6,148 bases of DNA, taken from positions 1,767,146-1,773,293 of the forward strand of contig CP070819.1 of NCBI GenBank assembly GCA_020344295.1. The letters run 5' to 3'. The translations under genes were made by a program, and so were the position numbers. The stretch comes from Dehalococcoidia bacterium (GTDB lineage Bacteria; Chloroflexota; Dehalococcoidia; SZUA-161). Below are positions 1 to 5,301 of this stretch, piece after piece. Below the pieces are notes generated by a model. That model was not told the origin of the DNA and ran no database searches. It saw nothing but the letters and a program-made list of their open reading frames with translations. The stretch's first letter is position 1; the number at the start of each line of letters is the position of its first letter.

Positions 1-2
1 CG

Positions 3-215
3 TTCATGAGGTGTGAGTGCCCGGCACGCACGATTGTTCCAACCCTGGGAATGGCTATGAAACTGTCCGAGCTCACGCCGGACGCCGTCCATCTCAGCTT
101 GTGTCTGGTCAACGCGAAACCGGGATGCCCCTACGGTGGTGCGGAGGAATTCGCCAAAATCTTGGAGAGTAAGCACGGAATAAAGGTGGTACCGGGAATA
201 CACGATTATCATTAG
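3..215 (+). CDS. C-terminal part of a probable CGGC-domain (metal-binding) protein, cut by the window edge
   Basis: The frame is open to the left edge, so the first visible Met at 6 is probably internal. The visible part has a CECPAR stretch, which would sit where the family has CGGCPG, then VHLSLCLVNAKPGCPYGG, and ends in a VVPGIHDYH tail. This pattern of a Cys-rich turn, a strand ending in Cys, a C-P motif and a terminal H-x-x-H resembles CGGC-domain proteins, a small putative metal-binding family of unknown role. The usual motif is altered (CECP for CGGC; IHDYH where I expect THDYH), so this may be a divergent member. Only about half of a family-length protein is in view. The call rests on recalled family features and not on a search. 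Confidence 0.6.
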   Translation, partial: FMRCECPARTIVPTLGMAMKLSELTPDAVHLSLCLVNAKPGCPYGGAEEFAKILESKHGIKVVPGIHDYH

Positions 216-239
216 TGCGTAAAATATAATAGGGGTTGT

Positions 240-261
240 GTTTATTAACAGTTTATTAACA
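240..261. repeat. Perfect 11-bp tandem direct repeat (two units)
   Basis: GTTTATTAACA occurs at 240-250 and again at 251-261 with no gap. It lies in the AT-rich spacer between the left-edge gene and the 67-aa gene. Each unit contains TTAACA, a -35-like hexamer, but no well-placed -10 follows. A TATAAT hexamer at 225-230 lies upstream without a good -35. It may be a protein-binding site or replication slippage; nothing more can be said. Confidence 0.5.
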
Positions 262-333
262 AACAGAATCGACTAGTAAAAGCTTGCCGGAGGTCGTATT
301 TATCCGGTTATCTGATGTTACCAGGGGAGGTGA

Positions 334-537
334 ATGGTGGAGCAGGAAGGTTGCGGCTCATGTAAATACGGTATACTGGTAAGGCTTCCCGTAGGCGAGA
401 CCCACGGTGGTGTACATTCATCGGATAAACATATCGATATGTACATCTGTCATCACCAGAGGGCACAACACTATGGACATATTATGCTTGGTGACCATAC
501 GTGCCTCGGATTTAAAGAAAGGAACGTGTCTAAATAG
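334..537 (+). CDS. Small four-cysteine protein of unknown function (67 aa)
   Basis: I do not recognise a named family. The start is supported by GGAGGTGA at 326-333, a near-perfect anti-SD match directly against the ATG. The protein has CGSC at residues 7-10, a Cys in ICHHQRAQHYGH near residue 39, and ends with DHTCLGFKER (Cys 57). The layout CxxC, then C with nearby His, then D-x-x-C-x-x-F resembles many small bacterial proteins presumed to bind zinc or iron in a rubredoxin-like knuckle; that is inference. There is no signal peptide or membrane segment. It is probably monocistronic: the next gene is on the other strand, about 200 bp away. It is a real gene rather than a shadow because of the ribosome binding site and the ordered Cys/His spacing. 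An 86-aa frame that overlaps it at 407-667 lacks these and is not called. Confidence 0.6.
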   Translation: MVEQEGCGSCKYGILVRLPVGETHGGVHSSDKHIDMYICHHQRAQHYGHIMLGDHTCLGFKERNVSK

Positions 538-590
538 TGCTGCCCCTATAATTGCCCGTGCTCGTCAGTGTCAATCATACATTAAGAATA

Positions 591-669
591 TTGATACAAT
601 AGTGTCGTATGGTACGAAGAAAACGGCACTACAAAAGCACACGTATAAAGCTGGACATGTAATTTGAGG
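591..669 (+). pseudogene. Degenerate copy of the small basic ORF at 5098-5301
   Basis: Positions 593-669 align without gaps to 5100-5176, with nine mismatches in 77 bases (counted by eye, about 88% identity). In the frame matching the intact copy, the first codon is TTG, a TAG replaces Tyr at codon 4, and TAA at 660-662 replaces the Ser codon after KLDM. Only the first third of the gene is represented and it is interrupted twice. The conserved residues MVRRKRHY-STRIKLDM stay readable between the two stops. The copy lies in the spacer between two convergent genes, so it is most likely a dead remnant of a dispersed element. The intact copy is beside an IS1595-type remnant, but no transposase sequence is visible next to this copy. 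Confidence 0.75.
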
Positions 670-739
670 TTCTATGAAATGCAACGGATCTGTATGGAAA
701 AGGCACGATTGGAAATCTGCACAGTAGGGGAACTGTATA

Positions 740-1417
740 TTATGTTTCTAGTATACGCAGCCGCGTTAACCAGTCGCACATTACCGGCTGAGGTACACCG
801 AAGATACTTGACATCTTGATAGGGTCTTTTACTTCGGGCCAAAGCCCGTATACATAATGCCGTGGCATGAGAATACTAGCGGCGAAGTAGTCAGCCAAAC
901 GCTCGCTCACCTTCTTATAGCGGTCACCCGCTCTTTTAAAGGCGAGTCCGGAGTTACCACAGATTATATGGAAGCCCTCATGAAATGCCGTAAAGTTGGT
1001 TACAGCAGGTGATGAGTTTGAGTTAAGGTGAATGACCCACTCATTTTCTACCAACCAGGTACATCCAAGAAAGCGTCTCAATGGCAATGGACGTATCTCA
1101 ATCGGGCGCTGCGTATCAAAGAGATTGATGACATCGATCGGCACGGGCGGCTCACTAATCCCAGCCTGTTTGAGATATTTATCCGCCAGCTCCTCAATTT
1201 CATCAAGCACGCGGCAGCAGCAATGATCATATGCAAAGGAACAGCCTGTAAGATATGTCATCGGGTAGTCACGTTCACCAGCAGCCTGCTTGCGTTTTGC
1301 CTCAGGGCATAAATCACTTGTCCGGCATGCGCATTCGGTTTCATGCGGACAGCATTTGCCCGACCAGAGCTGGGCAAGGGTAGGCATCTCCTTCTTGGGC
1401 TCAACTGCCCTGCTCAC
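740..1417 (-). CDS. ImmA/IrrE-type zinc metallopeptidase with cysteine-rich N-terminus
   Basis: Members of this family (M78, COG2856) cleave partner XRE-type repressors: ImmA acts on ImmR in ICEBs1, and IrrE acts on DdrO in Deinococcus. The catalytic motif HEGFH is at residues 146-150, and the third zinc ligand is probably E172 in ERLADYFAASILMP, as is usual for the family. The N-terminal region is unusual, with nine cysteines between residues 22 and 68 (CC, CxC, C, then C and CCC), enough to bind zinc or an Fe-S cluster. I chose GTG 1417 as start because AAGGAG lies 8 nt upstream at 1426-1431. A TTG at 1450 has no ribosome binding site, and ATG 1387 has AAGGAG abutting it with no spacer. The gene overlaps the end of the upstream regulator gene by 17 bp, so the two are translationally coupled. 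The protein is 225 aa with no signal peptide, so it should be cytoplasmic. It probably switches off its neighbour regulator on a cue, perhaps redox or metal; that is inference. Confidence 0.85.
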   Translation of the reverse strand: MSRAVEPKKEMPTLAQLWSGKCCPHETECACRTSDLCPEAKRKQAAGERDYPMTYLTGCSFAYDHCCCRVLDEIEELADKYLKQAGISEPPVPIDVINLFDTQRPIEIRPLPLRRFLGCTWLVENEWVIHLNSNSSPAVTNFTAFHEGFHIICGNSGLAFKRAGDRYKKVSERLADYFAASILMPRHYVYGLWPEVKDPIKMSSIFGVPQPVMCDWLTRLRILET

Positions 1418-1757
1418 GTCGCCTTCTCCTTCTATATATGAGATCCTCAATCATGGTTATCATATCCTCATCGAGTTCTGTAGGATATTTCTGCATCGCA
1501 TATTCACGGAACTCCGGTAGGGAATCGGCTCCATCCTTGTGCAGGGGTTTCAAGTGACCGGCCAGGGCAAGTATGTGCTCTACAGGTAATGATAGATATT
1601 CTGCCAGCATTTTACAAGAATTAGGCGAAGGGATCTGTTTCCCTTCCCGCCATCTGCTCAAAGTGGACGCACTAACGCCTGAATCCCGGCCAAGGTGTCT
1701 TAAAGAAATGCCGCGCTGACGCTGAATATCTTCAAGGAAATCTGCTATGTTTCCCAT
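1401..1757 (-). CDS. XRE-family helix-turn-helix transcriptional regulator
   Basis: The 118-aa protein starts with a Cro/CI-type DNA-binding domain at about residues 5-65: ISLRHLGRDSGVSASTLSRW covers the two HTH helices and the turn, followed by EGKQIPSPNSCKMLAEYL. The remainder is a short, mostly acidic helical tail ending in a run of arginines before EQGS. There is no ligand domain. The ATG at 1757 is the only sensible start; GAGGA lies about 12 nt upstream, a weak and distant ribosome binding site. The gene is transcribed from the promoter at 1793-1821 and is co-transcribed with the metallopeptidase. The pair resembles ImmR-ImmA, in which the peptidase cleaves the repressor. Its divergent position to the cytochrome/Fe-S operon, with shared GTTGCG boxes between, suggests it represses both directions; that is inference. 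Confidence 0.88.
   Translation of the reverse strand: MGNIADFLEDIQRQRGISLRHLGRDSGVSASTLSRWREGKQIPSPNSCKMLAEYLSLPVEHILALAGHLKPLHKDGADSLPEFREYAMQKYPTELDEDMITMIEDLIYRRRRRREQGS
1426..1431 (-). promoter_or_regulatory. Ribosome binding site of the metallopeptidase gene, inside the regulator's poly-Arg codons
   Basis: AAGGAG on the minus strand lies 8 nt before GTG 1417. It is embedded in AGA/AGG codons for the arginine run near the C-terminus of the upstream regulator. It decides the start of the peptidase gene. Confidence 0.6.
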
Positions 1758-1792
1758 CTCTTATTTTTATCCTCAGTACAGGTTACAGACAT

Positions 1793-1821
1793 ATTGTAGC
1801 GCCTGCGCAACGCTTTGTCAA
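1793..1821 (-). promoter_or_regulatory. Sigma-70-type promoter of the regulator-metallopeptidase operon
   Basis: Reading the minus strand, TTGACA (1821-1816), a 17-bp spacer and TACAAT (1798-1793) give a near-consensus promoter. The start point would be near 1786, leaving a leader of about 28 nt before ATG 1757. The spacer contains one GTTGCG box (complement of 1806-1811), so a bound repressor would cover the promoter. Confidence 0.8.
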
Positions 1822-1854
1822 GTGGCTGACGGTTTATTTTTAAAAAATGTTGCG
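1806..1854. promoter_or_regulatory. Two outward-facing GTTGCG boxes between the divergent promoters
   Basis: GTTGCG reads on the minus strand at 1811-1806, within the regulator promoter spacer, and on the plus strand at 1849-1854, just upstream of the rightward -35. The same hexamer is in both arms of the inverted repeat at 1891-1930, giving four copies in about 125 bp. These are candidate operator half-sites for the XRE regulator. The pattern is seen; the binding is inferred. Confidence 0.45.
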
Positions 1855-1859
1855 TCCTC

Positions 1860-1888
1860 TTGACAAACAATTGAAATGCTGCTAGTAT
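1860..1888 (+). promoter_or_regulatory. Sigma-70-type promoter of the cytochrome/Fe-S operon
   Basis: TTGACA at 1860-1865, a 17-bp spacer and TAGTAT at 1883-1888 (four of six consensus positions) point rightward. TATAAG at 1886-1891 is a less well-spaced alternative -10. The start point would be near 1895, inside the left arm of the inverted repeat at 1891-1930. Confidence 0.7.
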
Positions 1889-1890
1889 AA

Positions 1891-1930
1891 GTGTTGCGTG
1901 GACGCATCAATCGTTCACTACACGCAACAC
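1891..1930. repeat. Perfect 10-bp inverted repeat at the operon start point (candidate operator)
   Basis: GTGTTGCGTG at 1891-1900 is the exact reverse complement of CACGCAACAC at 1921-1930, with 20 bp between. The left arm covers the predicted transcription start and the right arm lies in the leader, 24 bp before ATG 1955. Because transcription probably begins inside the left arm, a full RNA hairpin is unlikely, and a protein-binding site for a repressor is the better reading. Confidence 0.7.
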
Positions 1931-1954
1931 ATACGTATAAAACTGGGAGGTACA

Positions 1955-2647
1955 ATGGACAATTTCGTATACATGATATTGCCCTATGTAACGATCATCG
2001 TTTTTATCGCCGGGCTGATCTGGCGAATACGCACGTGGTGGGCAAGGCCTCGCGCTAAAGCCGTGCTATTTCCCGCGGCAAAGAACAACCTGGTCGCCGC
2101 AGGGAAAGTAGTGGGAGATATAATCTTGTTTGGAAAGACATTCAGCATCTCGAAAGCACTCTGGGCTATGGCTATTATATTCCACGTAGGACTGTTATTG
2201 GTCGTTCTGGGACATATTAGGACTGTTACCGAGATCGGATTCCTCTGGAGCTGGTTCAATCTGGATGAAGAAGGTATCAAGGATGTTGCCAATGCCATGG
2301 GATTGACTGCAGGGGGAATCATGCTGGCCGGTACGGTTTTACTGTTAACCAGGCGGTTCACTCCCAATATGCGGGTGATCTCTATCTTCCAGGACTATTT
2401 TGTCCTGGTAATGCTGCTGGGGATTGTGCTGACCGGCATGTCAATGCGTTTGTGGATGCCGATACACGCCGAGGAAGTCCAGCACTATGCCAGGGGCATG
2501 CTGACTTTCGCTCCGGCAGTGGAGATACATAACAATATATTTTTCTGGCACTTCTTCCTCGCCCAGATGCTGATTATGTATCTCCCATTCAGTAAGCTGG
2601 TCCATCTGGTTTCGAAACCAGTGGCCGAAAGTTGGACAATGAGGTAG
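1955..2647 (+). CDS. dsrM: NarI/DsrM-type diheme cytochrome b membrane subunit
   Basis: This is the quinone-facing membrane subunit of a DsrMK-like or HdrDE-like complex, passing electrons between the menaquinone pool and the Fe-S partner encoded next. The 230-aa protein has five membrane segments at about residues 4-24, 66-86, 112-132, 144-164 and 194-215. The heme ligand pattern is intact: H77 and H87 (H-x9-H) in segment two, and H199 and H217 (H-x17-H) in segment five, the same spacings as the four axial histidines of NarI. The length is close to NarI and shorter than typical DsrM. ATG 1955 is chosen because GGGAGG lies 4 nt upstream (1945-1950). A GTG at 1898 would fall inside the inverted repeat and next to the presumed transcript start. 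The downstream gene begins 7 bp after the stop. The dsrM symbol denotes the family; sulfite reductase genes are not seen nearby, so the physiological electron partner is unknown. Confidence 0.85.
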   Translation: MDNFVYMILPYVTIIVFIAGLIWRIRTWWARPRAKAVLFPAAKNNLVAAGKVVGDIILFGKTFSISKALWAMAIIFHVGLLLVVLGHIRTVTEIGFLWSWFNLDEEGIKDVANAMGLTAGGIMLAGTVLLLTRRFTPNMRVISIFQDYFVLVMLLGIVLTGMSMRLWMPIHAEEVQHYARGMLTFAPAVEIHNNIFFWHFFLAQMLIMYLPFSKLVHLVSKPVAESWTMR

Positions 2648-2654
2648 GTGAATT

Positions 2655-4304
2655 ATGACAACTGCTGCACCGGCAACCAGAGAAAGACACATTGGTACAA
2701 GGGAGGAACTATCCGATCTGTTGCTGAGCAAGTTCAACAGAAATTTGGCCGTTTATTTCCAGACCTGCCAGCGCTGCGGTCTATGCGCTGACACCTGCCA
2801 CTATTATAGAGCTATAGGCGATCCCAAGATGATCCCCGCCTATAAAATCGAGCAGGTACGAAAGCTATACCAGAGACAAAACGGCGGCTGGAGTCGAAAA
2901 CTTTCCTTCTGGATTCCCGCCGGCGATGGGCTGGATGAGGATGAACTTAATATCCTAAAGGATGTAGTTTACGGCTCATGCACTATGTGCCGTAGATGCA
3001 CGCTGACATGTCCTATGGGTATCGACACCGGCATGATTATGCGTGCTGCCCGGGGTATGCTTACGCTGGCACATAAGGCACCGAAAGGGCTCCAGGATAC
3101 CGTCGATGTCCATGTAATGACCGGCAACAATATGGGTATGGATAAAGAGGAGTTCGTGGACACGGTCGAGTGGATGGAGGAGGAACTGCAGAAGGATATC
3201 GGTGATCCCACGGCTAAGATCCCCATAGACATGGAAGGGGCGAAAAATCTCTGGGTGCTGAATCCCAGAGAGGTCAAGTTTTTCCCGCTGCTACTTCAAG
3301 CTCAGGCCAAGATATTCCACGCGGCGGGCGAGAGCTATACGTTAAGCAGCAATTACTGGGATGTTACCAATTATGCCCTCTTTAACGGCGACGATAAAGA
3401 TGCCGCCACTATTGCAGGGTACGTGCTGGAAGAGGCTGACCGCCTGGGCTGCGACACCATAATCTGCACCGAATGCGGACACGGTATGCGCCAGCTAAAG
3501 TATATGGCCCCGATATGGCTCAAGAGGTCCGACTTCAGGGTTCGAGCCTTTGTCGAGGTTGTGGCTGACTATATTCAGTCGGGACGAATCAAGCTCAATC
3601 CCACAGTCAATAAGGATCGCGTCACCTATCACGACCCATGTAATCAGGCGAGGAGCGGTAATTATATCGAGGAGCCAAGGATCGTACTTAAAAACAGTGT
3701 AATGGATTTCGTGGACCTGACTCCCTGTGGCAGGAACAACTTCTGCTGCGGTGGTGGTGGTGGGGCCCTAACTATGAGCGAGTACCGCAGTAAGAGACTG
3801 GATGCGGCCAAGGTAAAGGCTGACCAGATAAAGGCCACAGGTGCAAAGATAGTGTCTACGTCCTGTCATAACTGTATAGACCAGTTGGCTGAGATCAACC
3901 GGCATTACAAGCTCGGTGTCAAGGTGGTGAACACCTGCGAACTTACGGCTGATGCCATCGTGCTGCCGCGCCGTATGTTCCTTAGCACGGGTGTACCGGT
4001 AGATATCAACATTCGGGGCTATCTTGAGGAGCCCTCACTCTGGAACCGTGAGGTAGCGCAATTCCTAGCGACAAATGAAGGGATAGAAGAGCTTCAAGAA
4101 GAGCACTGGCGGGTCATTGAACACGTAAGGGACTACCATGTTCAACACAAGGCCTGGCCCCTACCTCATCGAATCAACAAGGATCTATCCGTCAATGTTC
4201 AGCGTCTGTTTCCCGGTGGAATCGATGTTGTTTTCAAAATAGCCGGTCTTCCAGAGCCCGACGAACAGATAACCTGGCATGACGGCGATTTATCGAAAAA
4301 CTAG
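2655..4304 (+). CDS. dsrK: DsrK/HdrD-type iron-sulfur protein with C-terminal DsrC-like domain (fusion)
   Basis: This is the cytoplasmic catalytic subunit of a DsrMK-like complex, a family that reduces or oxidises disulfides at a special [4Fe-4S] centre. Two ferredoxin-type motifs bind cubane clusters: C38, C41, C44, C48 and C109, C112, C115, C119. The active-site CCG domain follows: C329, C364-C365 in FCCGGGGG, and C404-C407 in SCHNC. An earlier half-domain has only CTEC at 271-274, so there is one complete CCG set, as in DsrK. From about residue 448 a complete DsrC/TusE-like domain is fused (RGYLEEPSLW, EEHWRVIEHVRDY, RLFPGG, KIAGLPEP). At the positions of the two DsrC redox cysteines this domain has Phe 527 and Gln 538, and it also lacks the short loop before the YELFP-like motif. 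The 549-aa protein starts at ATG 2655, 7 bp after the cytochrome gene. AGGTGA at 2646-2651 overlaps that gene's stop codon, so translation is coupled. There is no signal peptide. Confidence 0.9.
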   Translation: MTTAAPATRERHIGTREELSDLLLSKFNRNLAVYFQTCQRCGLCADTCHYYRAIGDPKMIPAYKIEQVRKLYQRQNGGWSRKLSFWIPAGDGLDEDELNILKDVVYGSCTMCRRCTLTCPMGIDTGMIMRAARGMLTLAHKAPKGLQDTVDVHVMTGNNMGMDKEEFVDTVEWMEEELQKDIGDPTAKIPIDMEGAKNLWVLNPREVKFFPLLLQAQAKIFHAAGESYTLSSNYWDVTNYALFNGDDKDAATIAGYVLEEADRLGCDTIICTECGHGMRQLKYMAPIWLKRSDFRVRAFVEVVADYIQSGRIKLNPTVNKDRVTYHDPCNQARSGNYIEEPRIVLKNSVMDFVDLTPCGRNNFCCGGGGGALTMSEYRSKRLDAAKVKADQIKATGAKIVSTSCHNCIDQLAEINRHYKLGVKVVNTCELTADAIVLPRRMFLSTGVPVDINIRGYLEEPSLWNREVAQFLATNEGIEELQEEHWRVIEHVRDYHVQHKAWPLPHRINKDLSVNVQRLFPGGIDVVFKIAGLPEPDEQITWHDGDLSKN

Positions 4305-4323
4305 CCTGTTAATATAACTGGTT

Positions 4324-4333
4324 CCAAGCTTGG
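4324..4333. repeat. 10-bp perfect palindrome between the fusion gene and the free DsrC-like gene
   Basis: CCAAGCTTGG is self-complementary and sits 20 bp after the fusion-gene stop. There is no T-run and no loop, so it is not a usual terminator. It could be chance or a protein or processing site. Confidence 0.3.
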
Positions 4334-4366
4334 CAGAAAAGTTGCTTGAAAGTCGTAGGACATATA

Positions 4367-4711
4367 ATGAACGAGCCAGGAACCATCAATATTATTGCCA
4401 GGGCGTATCTGGACGAAGAAGGATACCTGATGCCACTGGAAAAGTGGGATAGGAATGTTGGTTGGCTCCTTGCACGTGGTATTGTGGCCGGAAATCTAAC
4501 TGAAGATCATTGGCGGGTAATAGAGTATATAAGACGATATTATGTTGAATTCGACATTGTTCCACCCATCAGAAAACTCTGCCGGGACACAGGTCTCAAA
4601 CTATCTAGCATCTACAAGCTGTTCCCTACTGGAATAGCTAAAGGGCCTTGTCGAATTGCTGGAATTCCTAGTACCATATTCAACCTGCCCCAGACTGTAC
4701 TTTATCCGTAG
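4367..4711 (+). CDS. Stand-alone DsrC/TusE-family protein with a single C-terminal-arm cysteine
   Basis: DsrC proteins are small sulfur carriers whose flexible C-terminal arm bears two cysteines ten residues apart; TusE keeps only the last one. This 114-aa protein has the fold markers EEGYLMPLEKWDRNVG, EDHWRVIEYIRRYY, YKLFPTG and GPCRIAGIP. C95 is the inner (CysB) position, but the outer (CysA) position is Asn 106, and the arm continues to LPQTVLYP. The loop before YKLFP is short, unlike DsrC and TusE, which fits the RspA-like side branch. C72 is the only other cysteine. ATG 4367 is preferred over TTG 4346 because AGGA lies 6 nt upstream at 4357-4360. The gene follows the fusion gene by 62 bp on the same strand with no terminator seen, so it is probably the third gene of the operon. 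It and the fused domain share HWRVIE and similar DNA, so they are likely paralogues. A sulfur-carrier, redox-sensing or regulatory role is possible. Confidence 0.85.
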   Translation: MNEPGTINIIARAYLDEEGYLMPLEKWDRNVGWLLARGIVAGNLTEDHWRVIEYIRRYYVEFDIVPPIRKLCRDTGLKLSSIYKLFPTGIAKGPCRIAGIPSTIFNLPQTVLYP

Positions 4712-5097
4712 TAACTTAACGCGTTTCCTAAATCACCCTCAAAAAACTGTTTCCTATTCCATTATTTAAAAGCTCATTAAAAAAGAGCGATGCTTCAGAA
4801 CCAGCATTTGCGGATTGCCGCACACACCTGGGCGATCCTCAGTATACCAGCACAGTAGTATTCTGGCGAAACATTGAATCGCTGGATCATGCCAATAATT
4901 TGCCAACAAGTTTATTGATTAATCGTGGATATTCCACACAGCTATTGACCATGAGTTGTTTGCCACTTATCTTGTGCGGGCAAGTGTTCTTATTCTTACC
5001 ATGATCACGCTGATTTGGAGTGGTAACTAGCATCTCTGCGATAATTCTTTTATAAGCACATATGTCAAAGGACGATAATACCGTTAACAGCTGAACA
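4712..5097. other. 386-bp stretch with no convincing gene; possible decayed coding remains
   Basis: No RNA gene, terminator or strong promoter is seen here. The plus strand is open from 4732 to the TGA at 5002-5004 without any ATG or GTG, and reads as protein-like text (for example HLGDPQYTSTVVFWRNIESL). Near its end a second plus-strand frame is open for about 36 codons (IDHELFATYLVRASVLILTM) and stops at TAG, which would fit one frameshift in an old gene. A 31-codon ATG frame on the minus strand crosses the same DNA, so chance is not excluded. Small hairpins occur (TGCGG/CCGCA at 4809-4822), none with a U-tract. Confidence 0.3.
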
Positions 5098-5301
5098 GTG
5101 ATAGAATATTATCGTATGGTACGAAGAAAACGACACTACGAAAGCACTCGGATAAAGCTGGACATGTCCTTTGAGGATGCGCTTGCCAGGCTTTGTAATG
5201 CTACCTGGCCTCCCGAACATGACGGTGAGCAGGTAGGCGAGCCTTCTACAGCATCCGACGCTCCAGCCCATAAGAAGAAGCAGAAAAAGAAATCGGCCTA
5301 G
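5098..5301 (+). CDS. Small basic protein of unknown function, multi-copy
   Basis: This 67-aa frame encodes a basic N-terminus (MVRRKRHYESTRIKLDM), a short segment SFEDALARLCNATWPP, an acidic-neutral linker and a lysine-rich tail (KKKQKKKSA). The start could be GTG 5098 or ATG 5116; neither has a clear ribosome binding site, and similarity to the copy at 591-669 begins at the GTG. The stop overlaps by 4 bp (CTAG) with the stop of the convergent transposase remnant. A broken second copy in the same window shows that the sequence is dispersed. I do not recognise a characterised family. Charge and size suggest a nucleic-acid-binding accessory protein, perhaps a passenger of the IS1595-type element; that is inference. 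Confidence 0.5.
   Translation: MIEYYRMVRRKRHYESTRIKLDMSFEDALARLCNATWPPEHDGEQVGEPSTASDAPAHKKKQKKKSA

Noticed and set aside
287..307. CCGGA/TCCGG hairpin before the 67-aa gene as a possible terminator or riboswitch
   Set aside because: The stem is only 5 bp with an 11-nt loop and no U-tract, so it is too weak to call.
407..667. 86-aa plus-strand frame overlapping the four-cysteine gene
   Set aside because: It has no ribosome binding site, runs in a different frame through both the 67-aa gene and the repeat copy, and shows no family features.
1028..1520. Several plus-strand frames across the metallopeptidase and regulator genes
   Set aside because: They are antisense to clear family members with intact motifs and have no recognisable domains.
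1898..1954. A GTG start at 1898 extending the cytochrome subunit by 19 residues
   Set aside because: It has no ribosome binding site, lies at the predicted transcription start inside the inverted repeat, and would put a polar segment before the first membrane helix. ATG 1955 has GGGAGG upstream.
1984..2367. 127-aa minus-strand frame under the cytochrome gene
   Set aside because: It is antisense to membrane-helix codons with an intact four-histidine heme pattern; such shadows are common.
4772..4788. GCTC/GAGC hairpin after the free DsrC-like gene as a terminator
   Set aside because: It has a 4-bp stem, its A-rich tract is in the loop instead of a T-run after the stem, and it starts about 60 bp past the stop codon.
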